Of a stretch of DNA of 64,000 bases, positions 1 to 10,475 are shown piece by piece. Source of the DNA: Dysidea avara (lineage: Eukaryota > Porifera > Demospongiae > Dictyoceratida > Dysideidae). Below the pieces are notes generated by a model that saw nothing but the letters and a program-made list of their open reading frames with translations, was not told the DNA's origin and did not search any database. Made by a program: the position numbers and the translations under genes. Location of the stretch: positions 3,588,926-3,652,925 of the forward strand of contig NC_089281.1 in NCBI RefSeq assembly GCF_963678975.1, in the 5' to 3' direction. Every line of letters starts with the position of its first letter. Within the stretch, counting starts at the first letter, position 1.

Positions 1-2440
1 GTTTTCATGGCAACATCCAAGTGATGCATACTAATCATGTGAGTATTAATCGATCCCCACAATTGATTTCGGCCTTAACATCTATCATAATCACTGCCCA
101 GATGTACCCTGGGCTATATTTCGTATGTAGCCTGGATTGCTGGGCTACTTACGTAATGTAGCTTGGGAGGCTCCTTTGATCTGAGGTGTGAAAGTGATTA
201 TATATTAGAGGTGTACTGATTATTTTACTGATCTAGTGTTGGATCGGATTGGCAATAATAGTGTGAATAGGTGAAACAATATAACATGATTTTCATGCAT
301 ACATAGCTTAGTGCTCCTTTATTAAAATGACAGGATTTTATACTGGAGTTGCACTGCCTTCTGGATAAGGCAGTCCACATCCCAAAATTGCATTAGCCAT
401 TCCTGAGATACGAGTTACCAAATTTCAAGGGTGTATTTTACAAAAGAAGGCTGGAGAAAAAGGACATACATCAACAGTGCACAGTGCTTGAAACATTGCT
501 AGCAGTAGGCAAATTATTTTTGATAACAAACTGCACTAAAGTTTTAGTGCAATTTTTTGTGATTAATGTACAAGTTTTGTCTCGTGGTGAATGGCGTCAG
601 TTTCTAAAACACTTTTTAGTTAAGCTTAGTAAAAAAAATCTGAGTCCAGTAGTCCAGTCCAGCAAATGGATACACCCAAATTTCAAGGCATTTTCTTTTT
701 ACAAAAATCAGTAGTCATATTCATAATCTAACCAAAGTCCTAAACTAAGGTTCATGGTTTATATATGAATAGTTTTATTCACTAACATCATTAAAATATT
801 TTTTTATGGTGAACAATACACTACAACATTACATTATGTGTCTGTTTTTCCTGTCATACTTTCCATTCCACTAAATTCAGCTGAAACTACATTGAACTAT
901 GTTTACAGTGGCTTCCAGCAGTACTGAAACAAATGACATGTTTTACTAATTGAATATATAGTTGTGAACAAAATGACTGATTACTTGATTATTCTTTAAA
1001 CAAGAATAAGCACCAAAATCTTATTTGGCAGTAAGGTAAAGCATGAGGGCTATTTCTATCTCTTTTGAATTGGTTTTTTCAGTATGAATATGTCACCTTG
1101 TTCATAATCTCAAGCTTTTAGGTTGGTTTTGTCCATCTGATACTACAGTGCTTCGATTAGTGTGTTAATGAATTGAATAATGCCATGCCAACCGAATACT
1201 AACTTAGTAAAATATCAAAATAGTTGAGTATCCAAATAATTGCTTCAGCACTAGCTTCCAGTGCATTAGCCATTTGTTTTCTGTATGTTACACAGCAGCA
1301 CTGTAATTACATGCTCTAATGGCCACACATTAGTATATTTCCACTTCAATCAGTATGCTAAGACTCATATAGACCGCTTGAATATCTTTACTGCATTCAA
1401 CAATTCACAAATATAACTTTCATTATTCATATGTTCATTTAGTGTTGACTCATGAACATGCAAAGCAACATACATATGCTAGTAACACATGCCATGGCCA
1501 CTATATAGAAATACATTTGTGACCAGCTGAGCGAAACACATTCTTTTTGCAAAATTCTATTTGCCATAAATGTCAAACAGGGTAAAAAATGTGTGCCCCC
1601 CCCCCCATTTTATGCATGTTTTAATTGCTTTGGTATGCGATGAAACAACACTAAAATCAGTAAGACTTATACACCACTGGATTCACTTGTTCATGGAGAG
1701 TACAAAATCTTTTTTCATGTTAGGGCACATGAGCTATGGGTGGTTATTGATTTCGTAGAAACTGAGTTTACTTTCATCATTTCTTTATTGAAATGGCCAT
1801 GATCTTCTTTGTGTACACGGAGGAGTATGATGGATTAGCTAAACAGAATGAACAAAGTTCCATCTTTGTAGCATGTTTCAGTCATAAGTTATGATCAGTT
1901 ATGTAAATTATCTGCCATATAGTTGCTATAAAAATCAATTGTTTTGCTGTTCCAACTGTTCTTAGCGCTATAACTTCAACACATAAGACTGATATTTTAG
2001 CAGGCCACTCCTTTGTTACTATAGACAACAAAGATGAATTTGAAGAATGTGCAAAAATTACTGGTTTTTGCTCAGCCAGTCACGTTTAAAATACACTAGT
2101 ATGCCTGTAGGTAGATAGATGGTGGCATACAAAAGGTACTTCCTGCGCACGGAGAGTTTGTATGGTACTACATGTTTTAGTTATGTTAGTAGCTATACAT
2201 GAAGCATGAAGTGATACCTTAATAAGTTATACCAAGACTTATGTTTATCCAGCAAACTACTATCTGCTGGTGTTGAAGGCTGGCAACGCCTTGAACGCAT
2301 GATGAGAATCTGACACTATTCAATAACTGCTACCTGGCCACTCATTAAGACTAAAAGCATTATGTGTGCAAGTGCAATCAACTAATCTTATTAACAGTTT
2401 ACCAAATACAGCTGTAGTCTGACACACAATCATGCACAAA
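1..2440. other. Intergenic, no gene seen
   Basis: AT-rich sequence with only short chance open frames. It has a C10 homopolymer near 1599-1608. I see no splice-consistent exon chain and no terminal repeats that I can pair. Confidence 0.5.
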
Positions 2441-2462
2441 GGCACACCTCAGCACACAAGTT

Positions 2463-2467
<5 letters not shown>

Positions 2468-2501
<34 letters not shown>
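2468..2501. repeat. (CA)n microsatellite
   Basis: About 17 uninterrupted CA dinucleotides. The open frame running through it encodes a Thr-His run and is not taken as a gene. Confidence 0.95.
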
Positions 2502-2504
<3 letters not shown>

Positions 2505-2666
2505 GCAAACAGTACATGCACATATATACTGTTCTTGGTATGACACGTTCATTTATGGGATACTCAATTAGTATTTACATGTACTATTTTAATGAAGTTC
2601 AAAACCTTGATAGGACACTCTTTCTTTGTACAATACTAAAAATAATGATTAAGCTATAAAGGTGTA

Positions 2667-4651
2667 CACTGTTAAAACAGGGGAGTAACAGTAACTATGG
2701 GAGTAAAATATTTTACTCTAAAAGGGGAGTTCGGATTACTAGGAGAGTAACAGTAACCCACTAAGGGTAAAGAGAACTCCAAGTAAGTGAAAGCACCAAA
2801 CTGAAGAGTTCCCATTACCAGCTAGCTAGTAACTAAGGTGAACTCAGTGAGCCAGTATAGCTATATATATATAGCTAGCTACTGAGGCCACATAGCTGAA
2901 CTGAATGATGAGCCACTTATAGCTGTCTCACTATGATATTTTCTCCATTAACTAGCCAGTTCAATTCTAGCCACTCAATGTAAAAGGGATAGTAATTATT
3001 TAGGTTTCCTTTTCAATGGCAGCCATTTAGCTACTCATGTTTTATTTTACAGACTAACCAAGACATAGTGAAGGAAACAGATAGTACGAAAGCAGGAGGA
3101 CGAATTGTTACTCAAGAGTCAAGAATATTTTGAAATACGTATGTATAATTATTAAATACCATTTCTATTACAAGTGCATTATTTAGAGTGAAGAGTATTA
3201 CCATAGAAACGGCTTCTTTAACAACAGACCGTGTTGAGTAGTTGAAAGCGGTTTGTTCTCTGAGGAATTGTAGTGCTTAAAAGGTGATACTAAAGTGTTT
3301 ACTTGTTCGTGAATAATTACTGGATGTTCACTATCTCGTTCATTCTTTCTTCAGGCACGTTTGAGCTCATATCTGAGTCGTCTCGTGTGACACGCCGGGT
3401 TTATTAAACTGGCTCCAACGGAAGTCACCACTGCTCGTGAGGGTTTAGGCGCCTTATCATGACACAGCAGAAATAGTTCAAGACTCACGGAAAGAGAATA
3501 AAATTCGGCGGACTCAGCCGTATCACTGACTAGTACGTACAATATTCAGCCCACTCACCGCTAGCTACTAGTATTCAGTGTGTAAGAAGTTGAAGACTTG
3601 AGGGAGGAGAGGAAAGCCACCTAGCTTAAACATGGCGTACATCATCATGTCCGTCTGCTTTCAGTTAACGTTAGCAACCGGACACAATGATATTTCTGGT
3701 AAGGTCAGTAGCCTGTATCATTGTCAGTGTCTTTACATAATTAAATGCAGATTCACTGGAATTAACTAGTAAGATATATCATCTGCAGTTAACAAGAATC
3801 TTTATGATACAATGTACATTGTGTGTCTTCGACTTCATCAACTTTCCAAGACCTGTAAGGAGATAATGTTTATAGTTACGTAAGCACATATTTACTTTTT
3901 TAGCACGGATGTCTCAATGTCACTGAGAACATAGAATTTAACCAACATCCAGTAAGTGTGTTAACATACAGTGACTGTGCATCAATTTGTAAACTTATAT
4001 TACAGGTGCCACAAGAAATCAGTGAACAAGTAGGCAAAAACAAAATGATGAACTCCAGGTAGTAAAAATGTGCTGTTTTTCATGATAGCAACTGTGCTTA
4101 TTTTAGTTTACACTACCAATGCTGCTGGTCTGGCAGAATTGTTTTTACAACTTTGTTGGCAACTGCGTGTGATGTACCTTCAGCCATACAGGTAACAAGT
4201 GTGTGATTGTTGAATATTTCTTTACTATACTGCTATTTACTACAGATGATAACATGTCATGTGACAGGCAGTAACTCCAGTGAAGTGGCAGTGAAGCATC
4301 GTTTGCTGATGATGAAATGAAGCCTTGCTACTGATCTCTTGAGTGACTTTCCAATATTGTAAAGCTGGATATTGTAAACATTTTGTTACAGTTTTGCTGT
4401 ATGCCTTTAGCATCATTTGAGATTTTATACGGAGTCATTTGTAGAATTTCATGGAGTAAAGGAAACACCTTGCATGCTTATGTGAACTCTCCTAGAGTAA
4501 CTAAAACTCTCTACAATAGATTTTTCAAAGGGTTCCTGTTACTCCTTTGCAGGGTGTTAGTTACTCTCCACAAAAATATAGGGGTGTTAAATCCTCCCTA
4601 CACTGGGAACTCCCCTAGGGGAGTAACAGTTACTCCTTATTTTTAACAGTG
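2667..4651. mobile_element. TA-flanked inverted MITE halves enclosing a gene
   Basis: The left end (CACTGTTAAAA) and right end (TTTTAACAGTG) are inverted, and each is flanked by TA. The same termini bound the 249-bp MITE at 25680-25928. The left block (2667 to about 2815) resembles the left half of that MITE up to its centre. The right block (about 4496-4651) resembles its right half. The 1.7 kb between them holds the five-exon gene at 3632-4320. It may be one MITE split by an insertion, a long element carrying a gene, or two separate diverged MITEs. Confidence 0.45.
3632..4320 (+). CDS. Small secreted Cys-containing protein, five exons
   Basis: Exons 3632-3703, 3904-3951, 4006-4058, 4107-4191 and 4246-4320 join into a 110-residue frame ending in TGA. 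All donors are GT and all acceptors AG, and phases match at each join (0, 0, 2, 0). Introns are 200, 54, 48 and 54 bp. The ATG has A at -3 and G at +4. Residues 1 to about 18 form a hydrophobic signal peptide (core YIIMSVCFQLTLA). The mature part has five Cys, including a CCW motif in exon 4 and ITCHVTG in exon 5, and three N-glycosylation sequons (NVT and two NSS). It is therefore probably exported through the ER. I do not recognise the family; an Ig-like or cystine-rich ligand is possible but not shown. It lies between two inverted MITE halves. The gene model is well supported by phase; the function is unknown. Confidence 0.7.
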
Positions 4652-5284
4652 TAGCTACCAGGATCTCCATGTTTGCATGTGCCGTATACGCACATTATAG
4701 TGTCGCTACAGTAGAATACTATAGATGTAGGACGTACATTGGCCAGTGAATACTTGTATATACCTAGGCACTTAAAACTAGTCTTGGTGGCCAGCAAACA
4801 TTACTTTTTTTAAGTCAGAAATCTTTGACACCTTATATGGTAGACATGAAAAATAGAGCTGTGCAATACTATCGATACTACCCAGTAATGTGATACCAAG
4901 TGGCAATACATTACTCCAAGACTTGGTATCATGACTACAGTACAGCTCACGGGTGACGTCGCATGTACACGCACGACACATGTGAGGTACACTCGAGTGA
5001 CCCACGTGGATACAGCAAGGCTACAGTAATGCTCCACGATAGCAAACTTTACTCGAGAGTGTCACGCAACACGAGATAACAGAACTCACCTATGGTGTTG
5101 GGAGGCGGCGTTGGCTCAGTTCCACCAGCTGTGAGGTCTCCTGTTGCAATGCCTGTGTTGTAGCTACCGAATACTTGGTCACTTAGCTACTGACTTTACC
5201 TGTCACAGACTACAGTCAGTACTGCAGCTAGCAGTAACTACCGTAGACCTAGATGGGTTGGTCGCCAAGTAATGCCACAGAACC

Positions 5285-5790
5285 CCAGTTATTGCATTTT
5301 TCAAATTGATAGTTTCTTTATCTAGATAGCCAAAAGAATGGTCAACCGAAGTTTTAACTCTAAAAGCCAAGAAATTTCAAAGTTACAGCACTACAAAGTG
5401 GCAGCAGCAAAAAATCTATTTGTACAGTGACAATAAACTACAGGCGCTTAATAAAACGATCATAACGTACGGATGCAGTCCTCTACCTTGCACCATCGAA
5501 TTCTCCATGAACAAGCAAATCCATTGCTGGGTAACTTTTGTCTTCCAGGCCTTTCCTACGACCAGGGGGAACCAGCGAAGGTGAATGGATGAGAAAAAAA
5601 AAGCGATAGTGAACCGCTCATCCAACTCAAGGTAGACTAACGCTGATATCTTCCGTCTCCTTGGGAGTACTGACACGAAACAAAGATTTTGGAACTCCTC
5701 TTGTTTTGGGGATCACGATGCTACCAAGGTTTTTTTTGGTGTTATCACTTTCCTTCATTGTGAAACAAGTGCTTTAGAATTTACGGAATT
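5285..5790 (-). repeat. Inverted copy of the 6410-6870 segment
   Basis: Read on the minus strand, this block matches 6410-6870 over several hundred bases. Shared landmarks include ctatctagataaagaaa, cactgtacaaat and the stretch around caaaatctttgtttcgt. The two copies face each other within one hAT-like element. Confidence 0.7.
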
Positions 5791-6295
5791 TTTCTTTGAT
5801 TTTGTAAATAATCCATCCATTGCGTTCTGCGGGCCCAGCATGCAATCTATTGTAAAATTAGCTAGCTAAGGCTTGCATGAACATATGGGACTGGTCACAA
5901 ATGTTTATGTAATTTAAGTGTTATATGAAGTTACTAAACTCAGTGGCGAGTGTTCTCATGCGTGGTGAGATTCACACGTGGCTAGTGCATATCCACGCGA
6001 TGTTCCACAGGTATTGTACAGTACATTACAAAAGAATGATCCCGCGAGAAGACACGAGCATTACTTGCATGTGTATACTCATGACGTTATCTGAGAGCTG
6101 TACTGTAGATCGTTGATGATATTTGTTCAATTGATCCGAGACAAACTTTTTTTCATAGGTTCCTATTAGTATGATACAAAGTTTGCATTTTCATGTACTA
6201 GCTAAATTATAAAAAGGCCAAATTTTATGTGCACGTTAGCTGTTTTGGTTATCTCATGTAGGTCATATTATGTGTAGTATTGACTCGTAAGTATA

Positions 6296-6919
6296 TGTGA
6301 CCGGATCTGCAAGAATCCCAAATGCTCACGCAAGCTTAATTCTACAGTAAAGTGATGCAATAAATGCAATGGGTGGAGTATTTATGAAATCGTAAAAAAA
6401 ATCCATAATTTTTAAGCACTTGCATCATCACAATGAAGAAAAGTGACAACACCAAAAACATTGGTAGCATCGTGATTCCCAAAGCAAGAGGAGTTCCAAA
6501 ATCTTTGTTTCGTATCAGTACTCCCAAGCAGACAGAAGATATGAGTGTTAGTCTGCCTTGCATCGGATGAGTGGTTGTTTTCACACATTTTTACCTTCGC
6601 CCTGGTCGTAGGAAGGATCAGGAAGACAACACTTACCCAGCAATGGATTCACCTGTTCATGGAGAACCCAATGGTGTAAGTTGCATCTTGGTAGAGGACT
6701 GTGTTCGTAAATTATGACTGTTTAATCATTCTGTATTGTCACTGTACAAATCGATTTTTCTGTTGTTGCCACTTCGTAGCACTATAACTTTGAAAGTTCT
6801 TGGCTTCAGGAGCTGAAACTTCAGTTGTTTATCCCTTTGGCTATCTAGATAAAGAAAATGTAATAAAATGGAATTTGAAAAATGCGTGAACATATGGGGT
6901 TCTTGCAGATCCGGTCACA
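6296..6919. mobile_element. TGTGACC-family MITE
   Basis: It starts TGTGACCGGATCTGCAAGAA and ends with the reverse complement, giving a TIR of about 24 bp. TA lies on both sides. Relatives occur at 24188, 25353, 33041 and 51868. Confidence 0.65.
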
Positions 6920-7045
6920 TATTGTGATACTCTAAATATGGTATCGTGATACGCAAACTTTAGGTGGTATCACACAGCTCTAATGAATAAGGGCCAGAAT
7001 TTAAGGATGTTAATCTCAACGTCTTAACAATATTAGGCAACAATC

Positions 7046-7337
7046 AAAGGGTAGCCACTTCTATACTGTCTGTTGAAACACTTATGACCGGGATCAAGAT
7101 TCAATCAAGTGATCAAGGGGCTTTTGTACAGCGAATTAAGTGATCAAGATGCCCACAAAAGTGGCGACCAATCACCTTTGAAAGCTAACTTTTAGCAACA
7201 CAAGAATTTACTTGGCTTTTATGGTTGACAATCAAGATTCAAGGGTGAAATCGAGCAATCAAGATGAAATTTCAGCGATCAAAATTTAGTCACAAGTGTA
7301 TCAACTGGTAATATATGGAAGTGACTACTCCTTGACA
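7046..7337. mobile_element. Foldback MITE, copy 1 (GATCAAG-rich)
   Basis: It is bounded by AAGGGTAGCCACTTC and GAAGTGACTACTCCTTG. The interior is rich in atcaagNNatcaag motifs. An inverted relative lies at 62411-62717, sharing ctgtctgttgaaacactta and gatcaaggggcttttgtaca. Confidence 0.6.
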
Positions 7338-8555
7338 ATGAATTAAGAGCCAACAGTAGCTATACAACTGATATTCTACATATATAGCCACAGACTTAGT
7401 TACCTTGACTCAGTACCCCAGCTGTTTCTGGGAGTGCATAACTCATAATTAGCCGCTATGTTGTGTTTACCAGGTTTATGGGATGGTATAAAAATAACGC
7501 GGTTTATTCAGGTAGCTAGACTATTGTTAAAAGCGAGGTTAAACGCCATCTTATCTAACTACTTGGCGTGTGTAGTAGAGCTTAGTGTACGCTAAAAATG
7601 TTAGTTCCGCGACGCCTAACTGCCGGGTAGCCGCTAGTTGAATAAAAATACTACACGGGTAGTTATTCGATCGCCTAGATTCTCGCCATAACGGTAGCTA
7701 TTCGGCGGATTGAGAGTGCGCGGCATTGAGTCACTCAGCATACTCTACTAGAGCGCGAATGAGTAGGCGGCACGATGGACATCTCTGAAGTGCAAATTAA
7801 CGTTTGTACCGACTACCACACGCCACCGTAGCAGTAGCCGGCCTCGTACAGGCTCTGCCTCCAGTGTTCACTGACCCCCAGTGCCTAACTGGTAAAGCAG
7901 CCAGTAAAAACAAAACCAGCCATTGATGTCAGAGTCAGATCACTAATGATTATTTAAACTTACTGCGGTATACTGACTGACCTGCGCTCATGTCGAAGGT
8001 TTCTTTCACACCGGTACAGAAGAGGTATTCAGTGTAGTTGGGTAGCTACCAAGCGGCTAGAAGTAGACTTAAGCAACTGGTGAGATGTGACAACTGTTCC
8101 CAATGTTGTTCTTAAGTTACATCCTACACTGACGCGTAAATCCTCGTGTATTGCACTATTTGATTACGTCACCAAAGCAGCACAAACGTCCGGTAATCTC
8201 TTGCTCAACCAGAACCGTGCTAATGTCAACAACTAGTTATTACTAAAATTACTTAGACTAGCAAAAACCACTATTGTGTAGCACTTTTGAAGTTGAACAT
8301 CTATACTATATCCTAGGTCTCCCAACTTGGTTCCTATTCTCATAGCAAATATATTCTATGGCTTGTATATGCTGTGAATGTGATTGTTTGACCATCACAT
8401 GCCACAATGTAGCTATAGCTAGGTTTATTTTCATACCTGAACTCTCCTCTCTGCATAGCTAACTGATGACAAAGATGAAGATGTAGCTATGTATAGTTTA
8501 TGAGATAGTTGATCTCAGGAAGGCCTGTTCTAAGCTTTGTTGAATGCAGAGCCAG
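7338..8555. other. Intergenic, relatively CpG-rich, no gene seen
   Basis: CpG frequency is higher than in the surroundings at about 7550-8200, as near a promoter. I found no ATG-started exon chain on either strand. Confidence 0.35.
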
Positions 8556-8559
8556 TTTG

Positions 8560-9600
8560 TGCCCCTCCATGACAACCTAGTTGTAAGCAAGACTAACTGG
8601 AAGCGATCCCATAAATTTTCAGAGCATTCATTGAAAGAATATGCCACTGATCATGTGATGTTACTCTAAGTGTTGTTGTTCACACCTCAGTGTTGCAAGC
8701 TATTGATCAAAAAGCTGCTATTTAGACTTTTCATTAAACCTGATAAATGTGATTCATATCTGTTTGAAGGCTCAAAGATCATTCAACAAGGAATTTCTTT
8801 ATCCAATGGTGACACTATAGACTAAGGGTGACACCAAGTTCTTACTGATGTATCCTATACTGCTAAAAGAACGCGGGTAAATGAATGTGTTCTTGATTGA
8901 CTAGTTTACTAAGTGCAACAGATTCTCTTTGTATTCATGGAGAATATAGGCTTTGGATATATATAGAAACTACATTGTATCTTTGCTGCATTCATCTATG
9001 TGCTGATACAGTCTCAAATCGGACAATTTCACAGTTGGAGTCAACCGCCACTCGTTATCTCAAGAAGTAGCTGAACCTCCCCCGTAGTGCAACTCGGATA
9101 ATACTTTATTATCCTGGTGTTTGCTGCCCGGCTAGCATTACAACTCACATCAGGTGGCTGCCCTGTGGCTTTAACACAACAAAGAATATATATCACCACA
9201 ACCAAGTACTTCATCTACTGGCCTCTAAGCTGAAAGAAATGTTTAATGACTATCCATCGATTGATCCGTGTTTATGCTGATCTTCAGGGTTTGCGATCTA
9301 ATGAAGCTCCTGAAGCTACCATTCCACCAGCCCTAGTCACCACACCTTTGAGACCAGATATTGTTGTGTATAACTTAGGTACACCCTCAGTTGTTTTCAC
9401 AAGCCCTTTAGATTCAGAACACAACATTCAATCTGCTAGATTTAGGAAACAAACAAGACTGAATATCTACAACTGCTTGCAGAGCTTGATTGCCTGCAGA
9501 TATCCAACTACTATAAAATAATTGAAATTAGTGTACTGGGTCACTACCAACCAGGCTGACCTCTATTCAGAACACCAAGTGTTTCACTGATTTCATACAA
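8560..9600 (+). mobile_element. Fossil LINE (RT plus restriction-like endonuclease)
   Basis: This is a broken 3' part of a site-specific-type non-LTR retrotransposon (R2/NeSL-like). From 8736 a frame reads KPDKCDSYLFEGSKIIQQG, an RT thumb-type segment. Near 9053 comes RYLKK*LNLPRSATR, where a TAG replaces the usual Trp. From 9246 to 9521 a frame carries RVYADLQG and RPDIVVYN, the PD part of the PD-(D/E)xK endonuclease. The expected acidic ELTVP motif is replaced by FTSPLD. Several stops and frame changes make it non-functional. The endonuclease part continues in another frame (LGHYQPG) to about 9590. Clade assignment is from motif memory. Confidence 0.6.
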
Positions 9601-9607
9601 CCTTCTG

Positions 9608-10470
9608 CAGGGGCGGATCTAGGATTTATAAAAGGGGGGGGGGGGGGGGGGGGGGGGGCTACCTCAAGGTCTAATCTCTTGGGTAGAGGTGTGCAAAGCA
9701 CACTTCCCAGCATGCAAAGCATGCTGGAACTAGGGGGGTCTGGGAGCATGCCCCCCCCCAGGAAAATTTTGAAAAATAGTTGCTAAAATACTGCAATTTG
9801 GAGACATTTCCACATAAAATTCATAATATTTTCTTCCTGTAGATATTTTATATACTGCCTTTAGATTATAGGTATGGCTCTCTGAAGCATTTTACTCATG
9901 GAAAAGCTTGGGTAGGTACAGACAACCAAGTACATGATGCACCTCTCTCACAATTGCACAACACTGAATAGGTGCATGCTAGAATAGTAATGTTGAAAAT
10001 GGAAAATTTTGAAATTTGAACAATACAAGATTGTACCTGAATTAAGTATTGCCATACATATTAACTACACAAGTAGATGAATGAAGCCCTTTAAACAGAC
10101 CAATGCACTTCATTGTATGTATAGGTGCAGGCAGATTTGGAAAAATTCCATAACAGAACCAACTACATGTTTCCAGTGAATGTTCTATTAGAGTAGTTAG
10201 CTGACTGCTCTATTAGAGTATCTCGATCTTGTACACCTCCAATGCTGATCCGGGTCCTTGTTGCATAAACTTTAGCATAAATCCACTGATAATATTTTGG
10301 AAAGATGTTTATAAGGTGGTTTTATGAGTATTTGTATTATTAGTGATCATATAAATATGCTAAGACAAAATTTTATTATAATACTCAGCATATTGATCAA
10401 GTAAAGCCTAAATATGAATGGGGGGGCTTCAGCCCCCAAAGCCCCCCCCCCCCCCCCGGATCCGCCCCTG
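9608..10470. mobile_element. Element with poly-G/C ends and 5-bp TSD
   Basis: It begins CAGGGGCGGATCTAGG and ends CCGGATCCGCCCCTG. The 5-bp direct repeat ttctg lies on both sides (9603-9607 and 10471-10475). G runs (9636-9658) and C runs (10442-10457) lie just inside the ends. CA...TG termini of this type are seen in hAT-like elements, some of which make 5-bp duplications. No transposase is visible. It interrupts the end of the LINE fossil. Confidence 0.6.
10202..10230 (+). repeat. Dispersed TGACTGCTCTATTAGAGT module
   Basis: A full copy of the module followed by atctcgatct. A partial tandem partner, tgttctattagagt, lies immediately upstream at 10181-10194. Confidence 0.7.
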
Positions 10471-10475
10471 TTCTG

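Larger units (their letters stand above)
4854..6982. mobile_element. hAT-like non-autonomous element with 8-bp TSD
   Basis: The left end TAGAGCTGTGCAATAC and right end (reverse complement TAGAGCTGTGTGATAC) form terminal inverted repeats. The flanks are atgaaaaa (4846-4853) and atgaataa (6983-6990), a 7/8 match, as expected for hAT integration. No transposase frame is visible inside. It carries the nested inverted segments described separately. Confidence 0.65.

Noticed and set aside
2432..2659. 75-codon plus frame over the CA run
   Set aside because: Simple-repeat translation, with no splice or codon support.
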